Translations under genes and position numbers: made by a program
Origin: Ailurus styani
Taxonomy: Eukaryota; Chordata; Mammalia; Carnivora; Ailuridae
DNA: 64,000 bases
Assembly: GCA_002007465.1 (NCBI GenBank)
Contig: LNAC01000036.1
Location: forward strand, 1,252,881-1,316,880
Direction of reading: 5' to 3'
Notes under the pieces: model-generated
What the model was told of the DNA's origin: nothing
The model's database searches: none
The model's input: the letters and a program-made list of their open reading frames with translations, nothing else
Part shown: positions 34,232-44,933 of the stretch, one piece after another
Layout of the letters: every line of letters begins with the position of its first letter
How positions within the stretch are numbered: the stretch's first letter is position 1

Positions 34232-34420
34232 TCTTTGAAGATTTTATTCATTTATTTATTTGAGAGAGAGAGCATGAGCTGGGGGGAAGTGGGGAGAGAG
34301 GGAGGAGAAGCAGATTCCCCACTGAGCAGGGAACCCAATGTGGGGCTCAATCCCAGGACTCTGAGACCAGGACCTGAGCCAAAGGCATATGCTTAACTGA
34401 CTGAACCTCCCAGGTGTCCC
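34232..34420 (-). mobile_element. CAN-SINE, first of two at one target site
   Basis: Older-type minus copy: 'gaagattttattcatttatttatttgaga', 'ccccactgagcagggaacccaatg', head ending 'ctcccaggtgtccc'. Flanked by 'tattctgtgcactttt' (34216-34231) and 'tattctatgcaattttt' (34421-34437). Confidence 0.93.
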
Positions 34421-34437
34421 TATTCTATGCAATTTTT

Positions 34438-34636
34438 TTTAAAAGATTTTATTTATTCATTTGACACAGAGAGAGAGATTACAAGTAGGCAGAGAGGCAG
34501 GCAGAGAGAGAGGAGAGAGGAGGAAGCAGGCTCCCCGCTGAGCAGAGAGCCCAATGTGGGCTTCGATCCCAGGACCCTGGGATCATGACCTGAGCCGAAG
34601 GCAGCGGCTTTAACCCACTGAGCCACCCAGGTGCCC
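34438..34636 (-). mobile_element. Mustelid CAN-SINE, second at the same target site
   Basis: Younger minus copy with 'ggcagagaggcaggcagag' and head ending 'gccacccaggtgccc'. Flanked by 'tctatgcaattttt' (34424-34437) and 'tctatgcacttttt' (34637-34650). Its left duplication is the right duplication of the older SINE. Confidence 0.95.
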
Positions 34637-34650
34637 TCTATGCACTTTTT

Positions 34651-34878
34651 AAAGACTGCATCAAAAGTAGGCAAAATCCACATGGATTATTTACTATTTA
34701 ATTCCTTTGATAGCTCTGCTAAAATACATTGGACCTTTTAAAAGTCTATGAATAAGGTTAATGAAGGAGTTATGTATACAGTGAACATGAAATAAAACCA
34801 TGTCTAGCCTAGATGTGACTTCATCATTGACCACTAACTTTTGCAGTTCATGGGTCTTATTCTCCATGAGGTCTCCAA

Positions 34879-34915
<37 letters not shown>

Positions 34916-35809
34916 CACCAAGAGGTAGGTTAGGTTTATTTTCTTTAGTTAAGGTCTAAGAGATACATCTCTTAGATGAATACTCAAAAAAAGGACAAAT
35001 ATATACTGGCTTATTCACTCTATGTGAAAAAAATTATAAACCTATTAAAACCTATTAAAAATTTTAAAGCAGTAACTGCACATAGTAACTGGTTTAAGCA
35101 CAGAAGAGTCCCAAGTAAAATACATATCCCAAATAAAAAACAAGAAGAGACTCAATGCAAATCAGGAAACTGCACACAGAGTATCAACTCCTTGAGGGTA
35201 GGAACCTATGTGCATCAAAATCATGTAAACAGCTAAATGGTTCCGAAGATCAAAAATTTACTCTGTGAAGGTTTCAGCAAAGAGAGCACATGTAAAAGCA
35301 GTTTTCAATAAACAATAAGAGTTCCCAAGGTGGGGCAGACTGAGGGGTGTGGCTATCAAGAAGTCTGTGGATAGCCAGAAAATGTAAAATATAGTTTTCA
35401 TCACAATTATCATGGTGCCTGCCACTAATCCAAGTCATTATAAGTGATATTTCAGTTACGTCTTATCCCCTTGAAGAGTTCCTTGTACTAACTCACGAAG
35501 CTTCTTGAATCTGTTTGTAAAGCAACACTGTCATAGTTTTATTTCTTAGCTTCCACTTGCTAAACTTGGTTTTCTCAGATCTTAGTACATATTTCCTTTT
35601 CCTTTATTTAATCATTATTTTTACCCTCCAGTACACCAGGGGTCTATTTGTGTAATATGCCCTATATTTGCAATAAGAGGAACAGGTCATTGAAGTCAAG
35701 ATGTGTGTCAGATATCTTTGTACCCCAATGCCTATTATAGGTCTATCATATTTAGGCACTCAAAAAAGAATAGCTTACCTTGGAATTGAGAGAGCTCTTA
35801 ATAGGGTGT
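34651..35809. other. Anonymous DNA with (GA)n
   Basis: (GA) run of 16 units at 34880-34911. The segment at about 35690-35770 ('gatatctttgtaccccaatgcctattat...aggcactc') may be an L2 terminus scrap. No gene. Confidence 0.5.
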
Positions 35810-36290
35810 CGATATTAGTCAGAAGTCTTTGGTAGCAAGGGTCAGAAACCCAGCTGAGAGAGCTCAAATAAAAATGAATGTATTGACTCATGAAACTTTC
35901 AAGTCAAGAGACAAAGCTGGCTTAGGTATGGCTGGAGCCCAAAGGCTCTGACCGTTTTATCAGGGGCTCTACATTTCTCTCTCCAAGTGTCCTCTCTGTT
36001 TCCCTCTCTCTACTAACTTCTCTTTGGACAGAAACATTCACCAGGAAGAGAGAAAGGTAACTGTTGACAACGGTAAGCCAAGCATCTTAACAACTTTCAA
36101 CTCAGAATAGAACGTCGTTTTATCAAATATCAAGTAGTTTCTCAGTCATGTTTCTTTGGTCAGATGTCCTGCTAGTAGAGTTGCCGAGCTGGAAAGATGA
36201 GGTAGTCTGCTGCACTTCCCCAGGACCAGACAGCTGGGAAAGGCCAATTCCCCAAAGTCCCACTGTGAGGCAGGTCACATGTTTCCATCT
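35810..36290. mobile_element. Ancient interspersed repeat, family not named
   Basis: 'agcaagggtcagaaacccagctgagagagctcaaataaaaatgaatgtattgactcatg', 'tggctggagcccaaaggctctgac', 'atcaggggctctacatttctctctcc' and 'gaggcaggtcacatgtttccatct' follow the order of a familiar ancient mammalian repeat. I cannot state its class with confidence. Confidence 0.5.
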
Positions 36291-38109
36291 CAGCGAACCC
36301 AACTTGTTTTCTGAGACATGAAGGCCTGGTAATTAATGCCCAGGTATCTGCTTAAAAACACTGAAGGTCCAAGAAGGTACTACTACAGGCAGAAGTTGCG
36401 TATTTCGTTTTGTTGTCGCTGTTGTTACTCCACTAACGATTCTCTATGGGACACCCTCCAGGGGTATTTGTTAACAGACTAATAAACTGAAGGTTTTGAG
36501 ACTAGTTCACTTTATCTCCTTCAGTTTTAAGATGTAATGGAGCCACGGCTTTTGTCAACCAGCAATTTTCACACCTTAAGTCCTTAACCCTACTAGCTGA
36601 TAATTAATTTCACAGTTATAGCATAGCTGTATCAGCTTCCAAAGAAAGAATGTGGGTATCTCTAACACGTAGTGGGCACGAGGTAAGCAACAGCAATCAT
36701 TATTTCACAGGTGTTTGTATTTTTCCTATTTTCTTGAGCCTTCTGAATGTATTTACATGACAATTTGAAAATGATGTCTGGGCTATAATAGCTCCTAGAC
36801 TGCTAAATACAGGACGGGCCTGGGGACTTGCAGAGCTGGTAATGGGAAACCCGACTGAGCTAACATTTTGACACTGGCTCCTTCTCAGGAAAGGCAAACA
36901 GAGAAGAGGAACTGAAAGGAAGCTGTCACTAGGAAACCAAAAAAAAAAAAAAAAGAAGAAGAAAAAAAAAAGAAAAGAAAAAAGGAATCCTGTAGAGTAC
37001 ACAAAAAGAGACAGAAAAAATAAAGGAGTTAATTAACAAAAAGATGACATCCAAACACTTGCAAACACAAGTGGGAAGAACTATATCAAGGAGTAGGAAA
37101 GATTAAATAAGCAGGCAAACTTGGAAATCACATTCTAATATTGCCAAAAATAAGACAATCTCATAAATAGCGACGAGAGCTGTCAAGAAAAGGACTGTCA
37201 GCACACAAACCTACTGTAACTACATAAAATACACACTGGTCGTTACGAACCTTTTCTTTAACCTAAATCCATTCCAGTAAGACTCACTACCTTTTTCATG
37301 TCTTGTCTCCCATATTAAAATCATGCCTAACACAATCATCCACCTCATAGAAATAGAGACTTTTGGTCTCATGTCTTAGCCGAGTATTGTGCAGAAGTTT
37401 CTCTTCAGAGAGATATCATGTCTTGAGCAATATCTCAGTGCTCCGTACTCTAAGTCTTCTCATTGAATCCTTAGGATATACTTGCAAGATTGACATGTTT
37501 ATCTCCTTTGTAGCGATCATCAGAGGATCTCGGAGGTTAATTCACTCGTACTTTGTCCTGCAAATTGTATATGAAACGACAGAGACTAAAGGGAATGGAC
37601 GTTTCCTCCTATTCTGACAACTTGAAAGGTCCAATGAGTGACACTGTGCTTTGTGAGATGGAGAAGCCCCTCACTAAGGATGTGTTGGTTGACAAAGTCT
37701 GATTGGGTATACTTTTGAGGAAATTCATGTCTTTGTCAGGTTATTACAACAGCTGATCTCTAGAGTTCTCCCAAAGATTCTCTGATACCACAACACCCAG
37801 CAGTCAGTAATTGCAGTTTTACTTTCTCCTTCTAAGACAGAGTAATATTTATTTAATAACCAAAAAGCAAAACAAAACAAAAACCCACAGTTCTTTCTCT
37901 TTCTTTCACTTGAAATGAAGGAGCAGTTCTACCTGACAACTAAAAAAAAAAGAAATCACGTCTCTCATTCCAGGCAGAAAATAAACAGAGCAGAATTACT
38001 GAAAATACTAACGATACTGTGAAAATCTGAACAGATTTCAGGAATACTGGCATTTCATTCACCTCCCTAACGTTTGCAATCTGTTGTCAGGGCCTACTCT
38101 TGGTCTTTG
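36291..38109. other. Anonymous DNA with purine-rich poly(A) tract
   Basis: A-rich tract with G interruptions at 36938-36984. The 100-codon minus frame there is driven by poly(T). No gene or named element in the rest. Confidence 0.5.
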
Positions 38110-38337
38110 CTATAATTATCATGATCGAACACTCTGCTACGTGGCAGGCAACTTTTTGAATGCGTTACCTTTATTAATTATTTATACTTCACCATCCTAT
38201 AATGTCGATTTCCATTATTATCTGCATTTTGCATGAGAAAACAGTAGTAAAGAGTTGTTTAATGTCTTCCCACAGCACACAGAAATCAGTGGGGCCAGTT
38301 TATGTGAATGAAGAGTCTACACTTTGAACCACTACAC
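38110..38337 (-). mobile_element. MIR SINE remnant
   Basis: Near-complete antisense MIR: 'ctgctacgtggcaggcaactttttgaatgcgttacctttattaattatttatacttcacc', 'attatctgcattttgcatgagaaaacagtag', 'cacagaaatcagtggggcc' and 'ctacactttgaaccactacacc'. Confidence 0.85.
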
Positions 38338-38525
38338 CAGTATTTCTAAAATTTCAGCAGGCCTTAAAATCACCCAGTGAGGTTTTCTAAAGGACATAGT
38401 GTTAGACCAGAGTTTCCGATTCAGTGGATCTGGGGTGGAAGTTAAAAATTTGCATTTCTAACAAGTTCTGAAATGGTTGCTGCTAGTGATCCATGAACAA
38501 CCCTTGGGGGTCCATTGTACTATAG
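38338..38525 (+). mobile_element. MER5A-like hAT-Charlie MITE
   Basis: 'cagtatttctaaaatttcagcaggccttaaaatcacccagtgagg', 'agtttccgattcagtggatctggggtgg', 'aaaatttgcatttctaacaagttctgaaatgg', 'ctgctagtgatccatgaac'. Length (about 188 bp) and word order fit MER5A. It follows the MIR directly. Confidence 0.88.
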
Positions 38526-38701
38526 GAAGCGGCCTCTTTTACTTAATTTCTCCCATATTCCCTCAAAGGGTGACAGAGAGGCATTAGTTACAGAAAAGCC
38601 TGACACCAGAGTTAAGAAGGTCTGTGATAGCAGGGTAGACAGTTAAATACTGAACTGGGCTTCCAGGGAAAATTGTTAAATTGTTCAGGAAGGTCTTTAA
38701 A

Positions 38702-38753
38702 AATATAATTGATTTGCACCCATGCTCTGTCATGGGTGCAAATCAATTTTATT
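38702..38753. repeat. Near-perfect hairpin, 23-bp stem, 6-nt loop
   Basis: Arms 'aattgatttgcacccatg' (38707-38724) and 'catgggtgcaaatcaatt' (38731-38748) are exact reverse complements over 18 bases, with loop 'ctctgt'. Four further pairs form outside one mismatch, giving 22 of 23. No known transposon encloses it. See findings. Confidence 0.97.
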
Positions 38754-40359
38754 GGAGTATATGTATATTGGAGTATTGCACCAGAGAAACATCATGGATT
38801 GACTGGCTGATCCTTCAGAAACCCCTTGTGCTGCATGGGACTTGAGTGAGACCAAAACCTAGCACTGGGTACGAGCATTTTACACAAAAGCATTCTGATT
38901 GAGGACAGCTAACTGCATAGAGAGGACCAAGGGTCAAAAGGAGAAATCCAGGTTCAAGAGCAAGAGCCACAGTTTAAAACGTATGATAAATCCGTATGTT
39001 CACAAACAGGTCCACACAAACACCTCCAGAAACAGTAGAAGTGAGGCAAAGGGGAGCAGTCACTGACCACCTGCATTTCGGTGTATGGGTGGGGCACTGC
39101 TCAAGTGGAAGGTCCAGGAGCTGGGTCCATATGCCATGTCACAGTATTTAATGTAGGGTCATAATACATGAGTCAGTCCATTGGTGCTGGAGGGGAAGCA
39201 CCAGAACAAACCCCTCAGAAAGAGTTACTTTAAATCAATCTGGAAAGAATTAAAAGTAGTAAATTTGAGACCTAGCTACTAAAATTTATCACGTTTAGGG
39301 CAGAGCCGCATTGCTTTTCCTTATCCCTGTGTTTACACCACCGAGCATATCCATCCTCTCTCTCCTCGATCATTTTATTCTTAGATTGTAAGCCTGTCAA
39401 AGCACTACAGGATTAGAGTAATAGGTGCTATAGGCTCACACACAGAGGCAGATGAATTAGGAACACGTATCTTTTCAAAGAACCGTAAATTTGACAAAAT
39501 TTAAACAGATCCCTGCTTCATGAAAAGAATGAGAAACAGGTTAGTAAAATTAAAGTCAACCAAACCACTCCTCTAATTCCTGTTACTTTGGCAATTAAAT
39601 ACAACATTCTTAAAATACATAATTAAATGAAAATTGATTTGTTCAACTCAAATATTAACGATTTAAGAGACAGAATTTTAACTGGTTTCAAATTCTTTAG
39701 ATAATAATAATGAAAAAGCGACAAAACAAATATTCAGTAAATGCTGATACCCCTTCCTCGTACTAGGATTTTTAAGGCACTAATTTAATTTTTATGACAA
39801 TCCTTTGATATTATTGAGTGTACTGATGTTTAAGAATATTAACGACGGAATATAAATTTGAAGGTCAAAGCAAAGATCCAGATTCAAAGAACCTGTTCTT
39901 CACTATTTGTCTGGCTAACTTTTAAGACGGTTCCAAGGGTTGGGGGTAAAAAAATCTGTAAATGCCTGGATGCTGCTTGGCACAAAGGAGACATTCTGTC
40001 CACAGCACCAATTATCATCATCCTTCTTCAGAGCTTCACATACGTATTAGTGATACACTGAACCTGACCAAATGTAATAACCTATGAAGAGCATGGCCTC
40101 TTCTGTCCCCATCTACTGTGTGCTTGTGTGTGCGTGTGCATGTGCGCACACATCTGTGTATCTGCATATATATAAATACATATATGAAAGACATCAGATA
40201 AAAATCCTGTGGTGCAATTAATTTAACATGATTTTGACAGAATAACAGAAAGGCCTAAATAAAATAAGATGAAATATTTTCTGAAAGGAAAGATTATATT
40301 TGCAAAGAAGGCTTGGAATGTTCTTTTTTTAAGATATTAGAAGAGAAACTACAAAGTTT
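38754..40359. other. Anonymous DNA
   Basis: A short mixed (tg)/(ta) tract at about 40115-40180. The segment at 39750-39890 might be a decayed antisense MIR. No gene. Confidence 0.45.
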
Positions 40360-40725
40360 ATTTACTGAGACTGCATTCATTAAGGATCTACTTTAGTATT
40401 AACACTAATATAAGCTGGGGATGAAAAACAACTCAAGGACCACATTCTTCAGTGGGACAGAAAACACAACTACAAATTATAGTGTGAAATGTCTTAAAAA
40501 AGCAGAGAAATGTTGCCTAAACCAGAGGAAGGTCAGGGAAGCTTCTCAGAGGATATGTCTCACTGTGAGATCTTGCAGGGAAAGTGGGGACTAGACCATG
40601 CAAGAAAGAAGTGAAAGTCACTTCAGACAGAGGGACCAGGTGTAAAACATTAAGCATGACAGAGCTTGACCACTTTTCATTTTTCACATGAAGCTGTGGA
40701 CCATGGGACATTAGCTGGCGATCAA
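40360..40725 (-). mobile_element. L2 LINE remnant
   Basis: Antisense L2: 'aagctggggatgaaaaacaactcaaggaccacattcttcagtggg', 'ccagaggaaggtcagggaagcttctcagaggatatgtctcactgtgagatcttgcaggg', 'agacagagggaccaggtgtaaaacattaagcatgac'. Confidence 0.75.
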
Positions 40726-41727
40726 TGAACTTATAATTCCATAGTCAATTTACTGTAGGCAAAGCAGAGTGTCTTTTAACTATGCTTTTGATTAAAATGA
40801 ATTTAGGTGTGCAAATATGAAGCAAATATACTCTTGAGCATGCAAGACTTCCAAGTCTTACTTGGTCATGGCATTTTTTTTTTCTTCTTCTTCAGCATCA
40901 TTCAGTTCCAGTGACTACAAATGCCATGCTGGGGAGAATCTGCATGAGATAATCCCTTGAAACATGGGTTCTCCTCTTAAACTGAGATATCCTGAAGTCC
41001 TGGCAGCAGCAGCAGCAGCCTGGGAGTCACAATCCCTACAAATAAACTGCTAATACCAAACTCCCTTTTTCTGAACTCTAGTTCATCATTAAAAGCTAGG
41101 CAATTTCTAAGGTCTTTTCTAATGACTGTACCACAGGGAAAGCCTCTCCTTCGCCACACAATCATTTCTAGGTATTTAACTATGTTCAGTCAGAAAGTCC
41201 TTCTTATGGAATAGTCGACAAGGTTTATATTAATAATACATTTGCTGTTGAACTTAAGGCATACTTTTATTGTGGTGTGATTTAAATAGACCTTTTTGAA
41301 AGATGTCACTCTAATTTATGACTTTCACACATTAACCAATTTTAAATAAAATGCTTAACAAATACGGTTGGTTTTTAGCTTCTGAGTCAAATTAGGAAGC
41401 CAGGTACAATATTATTATCTGCGGTTCTCAAGGACATTTTTAAATGAGATGTCACACTAAGTAATGTTATGCCTCTGAGAAGAGCAACCTATTTTAATAA
41501 TGAAATAGAATAAGAAGTCATTCGCAGTGAGAAGAATGTAGTTTTATTCTAATCTCTTAGACACATTTTATTTCTGATGCTTTACTTAGAGCATGCACTG
41601 GAGAAATAACCTAGCTCCTGTATCCCTTGCATGTGGACCAGTAAATCAACACGATATATGACCAACAGCAAACAAAATTTCAAACCAAACGAGAATGTTG
41701 ACTGAGTGGCTGCGTACCTTTTAAAGC
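40726..41727. other. Anonymous DNA
   Basis: (cag) run of about 5 units at 41005-41020. No other feature assigned. The block 41210-41470 is unique-looking. Confidence 0.5.
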
Positions 41728-42001
41728 AGGGTTTCTCACCTCAACTACTAACATCCTAGGCCAGATAATGCTTTTCTTTTCCTCTGGCCTGAGGACTGGG
41801 GAAATCTCTTGCCTCTCCCTCTCAGATGTTAGTAACACCGCCCCAGTTGTGATCATGACCTGAGCCGAAAGCAGAGGCTTTAACCCACTGAGCCACCCAG
41901 GCGCCCAACACCGCCCCAGTTGTGAAGAGCAAAAACGTCTCCAGACATTAACTAATGACCCCTAGGTAATAAAAAATATCCTCAATTGAAAAACCACTGA
42001 T
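41728..42001 (-). mobile_element. MER20-like hAT-Charlie MITE
   Basis: Left 'cagggtttctcacctcaactactaacatcctaggccagataatgc', right 'ccccagttgtgaagagcaaaaacgtctccagacattaactaatgacccctaggtaataaaaaatatcctcaattgaaaaaccactga'. These are the two ends and the core of MER20 read in reverse. It is interrupted at 41852-41906 by a SINE head and one copy of an 18-bp duplication. Confidence 0.88.
41852..41906 (-). mobile_element. Tailless mustelid SINE head (55 bp) with 18-bp target duplication
   Basis: Only the first 55 bases of a mustelid CAN-SINE are present, from the very 5' end (plus-strand 'ccacccaggcgccc') to just past the A-box half, ending at sense '...aggtcatgat'. The middle block, CT body, (aaat) repeats and A tail are absent. 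Perfect duplications 'aacaccgccccagttgtg' at 41834-41851 and 41907-41924 prove a discrete insertion rather than later erosion. Confidence 0.95.
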
Positions 42002-42539
42002 TTCAAATACACACATTACATCTAGCTTATAGTCTCTCTTCTCTCTCTCTCTCTCTCTCTCAAGTTTAGTAAACTTGCAGGGTGTTTTCTTAAAGATTCT
42101 TGTAAATATTTTTTTCTGTGTTTCTTAAGCTCTTCCATCTAAGGACACACTTCCAGAATACAGTCATGAAATATCTGCATCATTGACATGAAAGATCTTG
42201 ATTATCTTTCTGCTCAAGCACACTGGAGGCAGAAGTTAGGAGAACACTTCTCTTTCCAGGTTTCCTTCCACCTCAGGTTGTCAACTTTCAGTGATGAGGG
42301 AGTTTTACCCAATGAGGTGGCTTTACTGCAGTTTTTGAAAGCTCTAGGTCTGAGAGAGTTCTGTCCTATACTGAGTTGAAGTGTGTCCATACATCTCTTC
42401 AAATTCTGACCTCTGGAGATACATTGTGACCTGCTTACTTCTACCTTTTAAGTAAGTTCTCCTTTGTGTCCTATTTCCCCCAGTACCTGTCAGAGTCCTG
42501 AATCTTTACTAAAGAGCAAACAAAACAAAACAAAAACTT
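42002..42539. other. Anonymous DNA with (CT)n
   Basis: CT-rich run at about 42026-42061. Opposing chance frames of about 62 codons at 42188-42402. No gene. Confidence 0.5.
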
Positions 42540-43340
42540 GCCCCTTGGTTACTGCAATGGTTTCTTAATTGATTTCATTGACTTTATTCTTTCCACCAAC
42601 CTATTTATCATTCAAACAGATGTCTAATTCATCTTTTTTAATGATCTAATTTTCATGCCCTGCTAAAAATCTCCTAGAGGTCTCCCTCCCTCTTCAGGGA
42701 GAAACTCAAGTTTAAATCAGAGAGAAATCTGAGAGACAGGCTTATATGAGTTCAGTGGGGTCCCTGGGTACCACTGTTTGACTCTCTCATTCATTTCCCA
42801 AAGCCAGTGTCCTTTCTTCTCACTGCTGTCTTTTTTTTTTTTTTAAGATTTTATTTATTTATTTGACAGAGAGAGAGAGAGATCACAAGTAGGCAGAGAG
42901 GCAGGCAGAGGGAGAGGGGAAAGCAGGTTCCCTGCTGAGCAGAGAGCCCGATGCGGGGCTCAATCCCAGGACCCTGAGATCATGACCTGGGCCGAAGGCA
43001 GAGGTTTAACCCACTGAGTCACCCAGGCGCCCCTCACTGCTCTCTGTCTTAAAGTCTCCCTATCTTTGTCATTCTAAGCCTCCACCGTGAAACCTATTCT
43101 GATACTTAGTCTATTCTGACAAAACTGTGCAAACTGGAAAACTAAACCCATCTACTTCATAAATATTTTCTACACTACAGTCCATAATATCTGTTCTGCC
43201 TCTTCATGTTTCTCCAGCATCCATCATTAACTTTATGGCTGCATTGTCCTCCTGTAGAATTCTTGTCTCTCCCATTTTCTCCCCGCTCCAGTTGCATTCT
43301 TCTACACAGAACTTGTTACATAGTAATTGCAGAATCTAGG
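42540..43340 (+). mobile_element. L2 remnant interrupted by a SINE
   Basis: 'tttcatgccctgctaaaaatctcctagaggtctccctccctcttcagggagaaactcaagtttaaatcag' left of the SINE, and 'catccatcattaactttatggctgcattgtcctcctgtagaattcttgtctc' to its right, are L2-like in order and orientation. Both are highly diverged. Confidence 0.45.
42842..43032 (-). mobile_element. Full-length mustelid CAN-SINE
   Basis: T tail, 'aagattttatttatttatttgacag', 'ggcagagaggcaggcagag', head ending 'gagtcacccaggcgccc'. Duplications 'ctcactgctgtct' (42829-42841) and 'ctcactgctctct' (43033-43045). Confidence 0.97.
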
Positions 43341-44767
43341 CTGCTTGATTTAAATCGCCATATCTTTCAAATGTCTGGACCTGATGGAAGTCACAGAGAG
43401 AAAGAGCATTTGCTTTTCTTGAAGACCAGAAGTGGAAAATTTCAACTCGTAGACAATTGTTATTTTTAAGGCCCCTCCGAGAAAGTGTTAAAATGAATTC
43501 TAGCTGTTCATCCATGTGTATAAACTTATATGTTACTTTATCAACATAAACATATGTTGAAAATGGGTTGTTTTGTTTATTTATATGCACATTTGTTTGT
43601 CTAGGGGCTTTTGGAAGAATGGCATTATGCAGTTCAAACGTTAGTTTGCCATATGACCTTGCATAAGTCCTTTAAACTATCTGGACTTTTTCTTTGGTTT
43701 GGTGGGGGGGGGTGAGGGGAGGGGTGTGTGAAGGTGATTTAAAGATTCCTGGAACCACTTTAAGCTGGAAAGCTGTACTTTTCATTGGTCTCCAACATAG
43801 TTGTTCAGTAAGCAGTGATTACTTTCTATTCACCCTCCCTATTCTTCCTTGACATTAGAACTCTATGTTTTTTCACACATCTCTCTCTTACCTCTGTGGC
43901 TTCAGGGTCATGACCTACTATTCCTATCTCAGCACTTAATACTGATTGTCCTATATAATAATAGAGCTCGGTTCTCTTTGTGGATCCATCAATGGGCATG
44001 TGACCTTGTGAGTCTGCTGAAGGATTTCTGGGTAAGGTTAAATCACTCCAGATATAAAATCCTAGGAAAAGAATAGTCCTTTTTGCCCCTGAATATCTGG
44101 GAAGTTGGATCATCTCTGGCTTTCTTGGAACAGTGAGGGGAACTGGTATAAGGGCAAAGTGACACATTGTTGATGGTAGAAAAGTTCAAAAGGACAAAGT
44201 TGACACAACTGAGCTACTGAATCGATATACCAGGAAACCTGCTTGTGGATGGTGCCGCTAATTCTTCCCACCCCCAACCCCTGCAGTACCCACTTTCCCC
44301 TCCTTCCTTTTAGTAATAAAATTCACTTCAATTTTATTAGGTCAAACATTTTCACAGCTAGGTATGACCTTGAAAATGAGTCCTTAGAATGTGGACACAA
44401 CTGATCAGTTCTCAACTTCCATGTTAATCCTTTAAAAAGAAATGCTTCTTTTCTTTCTTATTCCCCTCTCCCATGGGCTAGAACAGATGTAAGGAGTCAG
44501 ATGAGCCAGAAATGAAAAGAATGATGATAACGTCATATAGGATGCTGGAGAAACAACAAACAGAACTTTTGGCGGGAATGACTTCATAGAGCAGAACCAC
44601 ATACTGCCCTGAATATCCCCTCCACAAAGGGTCCACCTGCATCTTGATAAACAGAATCTCCCATCTTGTTTAGCCATGTATTCTGGAGTCCCATTCTCAC
44701 TGTAGCATGACCTATATCTACCTGATATGTCATGCTTCAACAAGACTCATTAATTTGTGAGGTAATA
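43341..44767. other. Anonymous DNA with a G-rich tract
   Basis: The G-rich tract at 43701-43728 (runs of 10, 4 and 4 G) is a candidate quadruplex. Minus frames of 113 codons (43826-44167) and 103 codons (44432-44743) have no domain. Their DNA may belong to an old repeat that I cannot name. Confidence 0.45.
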
Positions 44768-44933
44768 TATTCCATTTCCATTTAAGTCAATTTGAATAGT
44801 GAACTTCCATTTCTAGGGGCCAAAATCTTTCTAATTGGTCCAGCCAAATGTATTCCATTTCCATTTAAGTCAATTTGAATAGTGAACTTCCGTTTCTAGG
44901 GGCCAAAATCTTTCTAACTGGTTCAGCCAAATT
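44768..44933. repeat. 83-bp tandem duplication, two copies
   Basis: Unit 1 is 44768-44850 and unit 2 is 44851-44933. They differ at about three positions within the body (ccat/ccgt, aattgg/aactgg, gtcc/gttc) plus the last base. No N separates them, unlike the assembly-type duplications elsewhere. Confidence 0.95.

Noticed and set aside
36700..37002. 100-codon minus frame with a phenylalanine-rich start
   Set aside because: The start is the reverse of a poly(A)-rich tract at 36938-36984, and the rest has no domain.
43826..44167. 113-codon minus frame
   Set aside because: No recognisable family. The DNA has the feel of an old repeat, and the frame has no supporting context.
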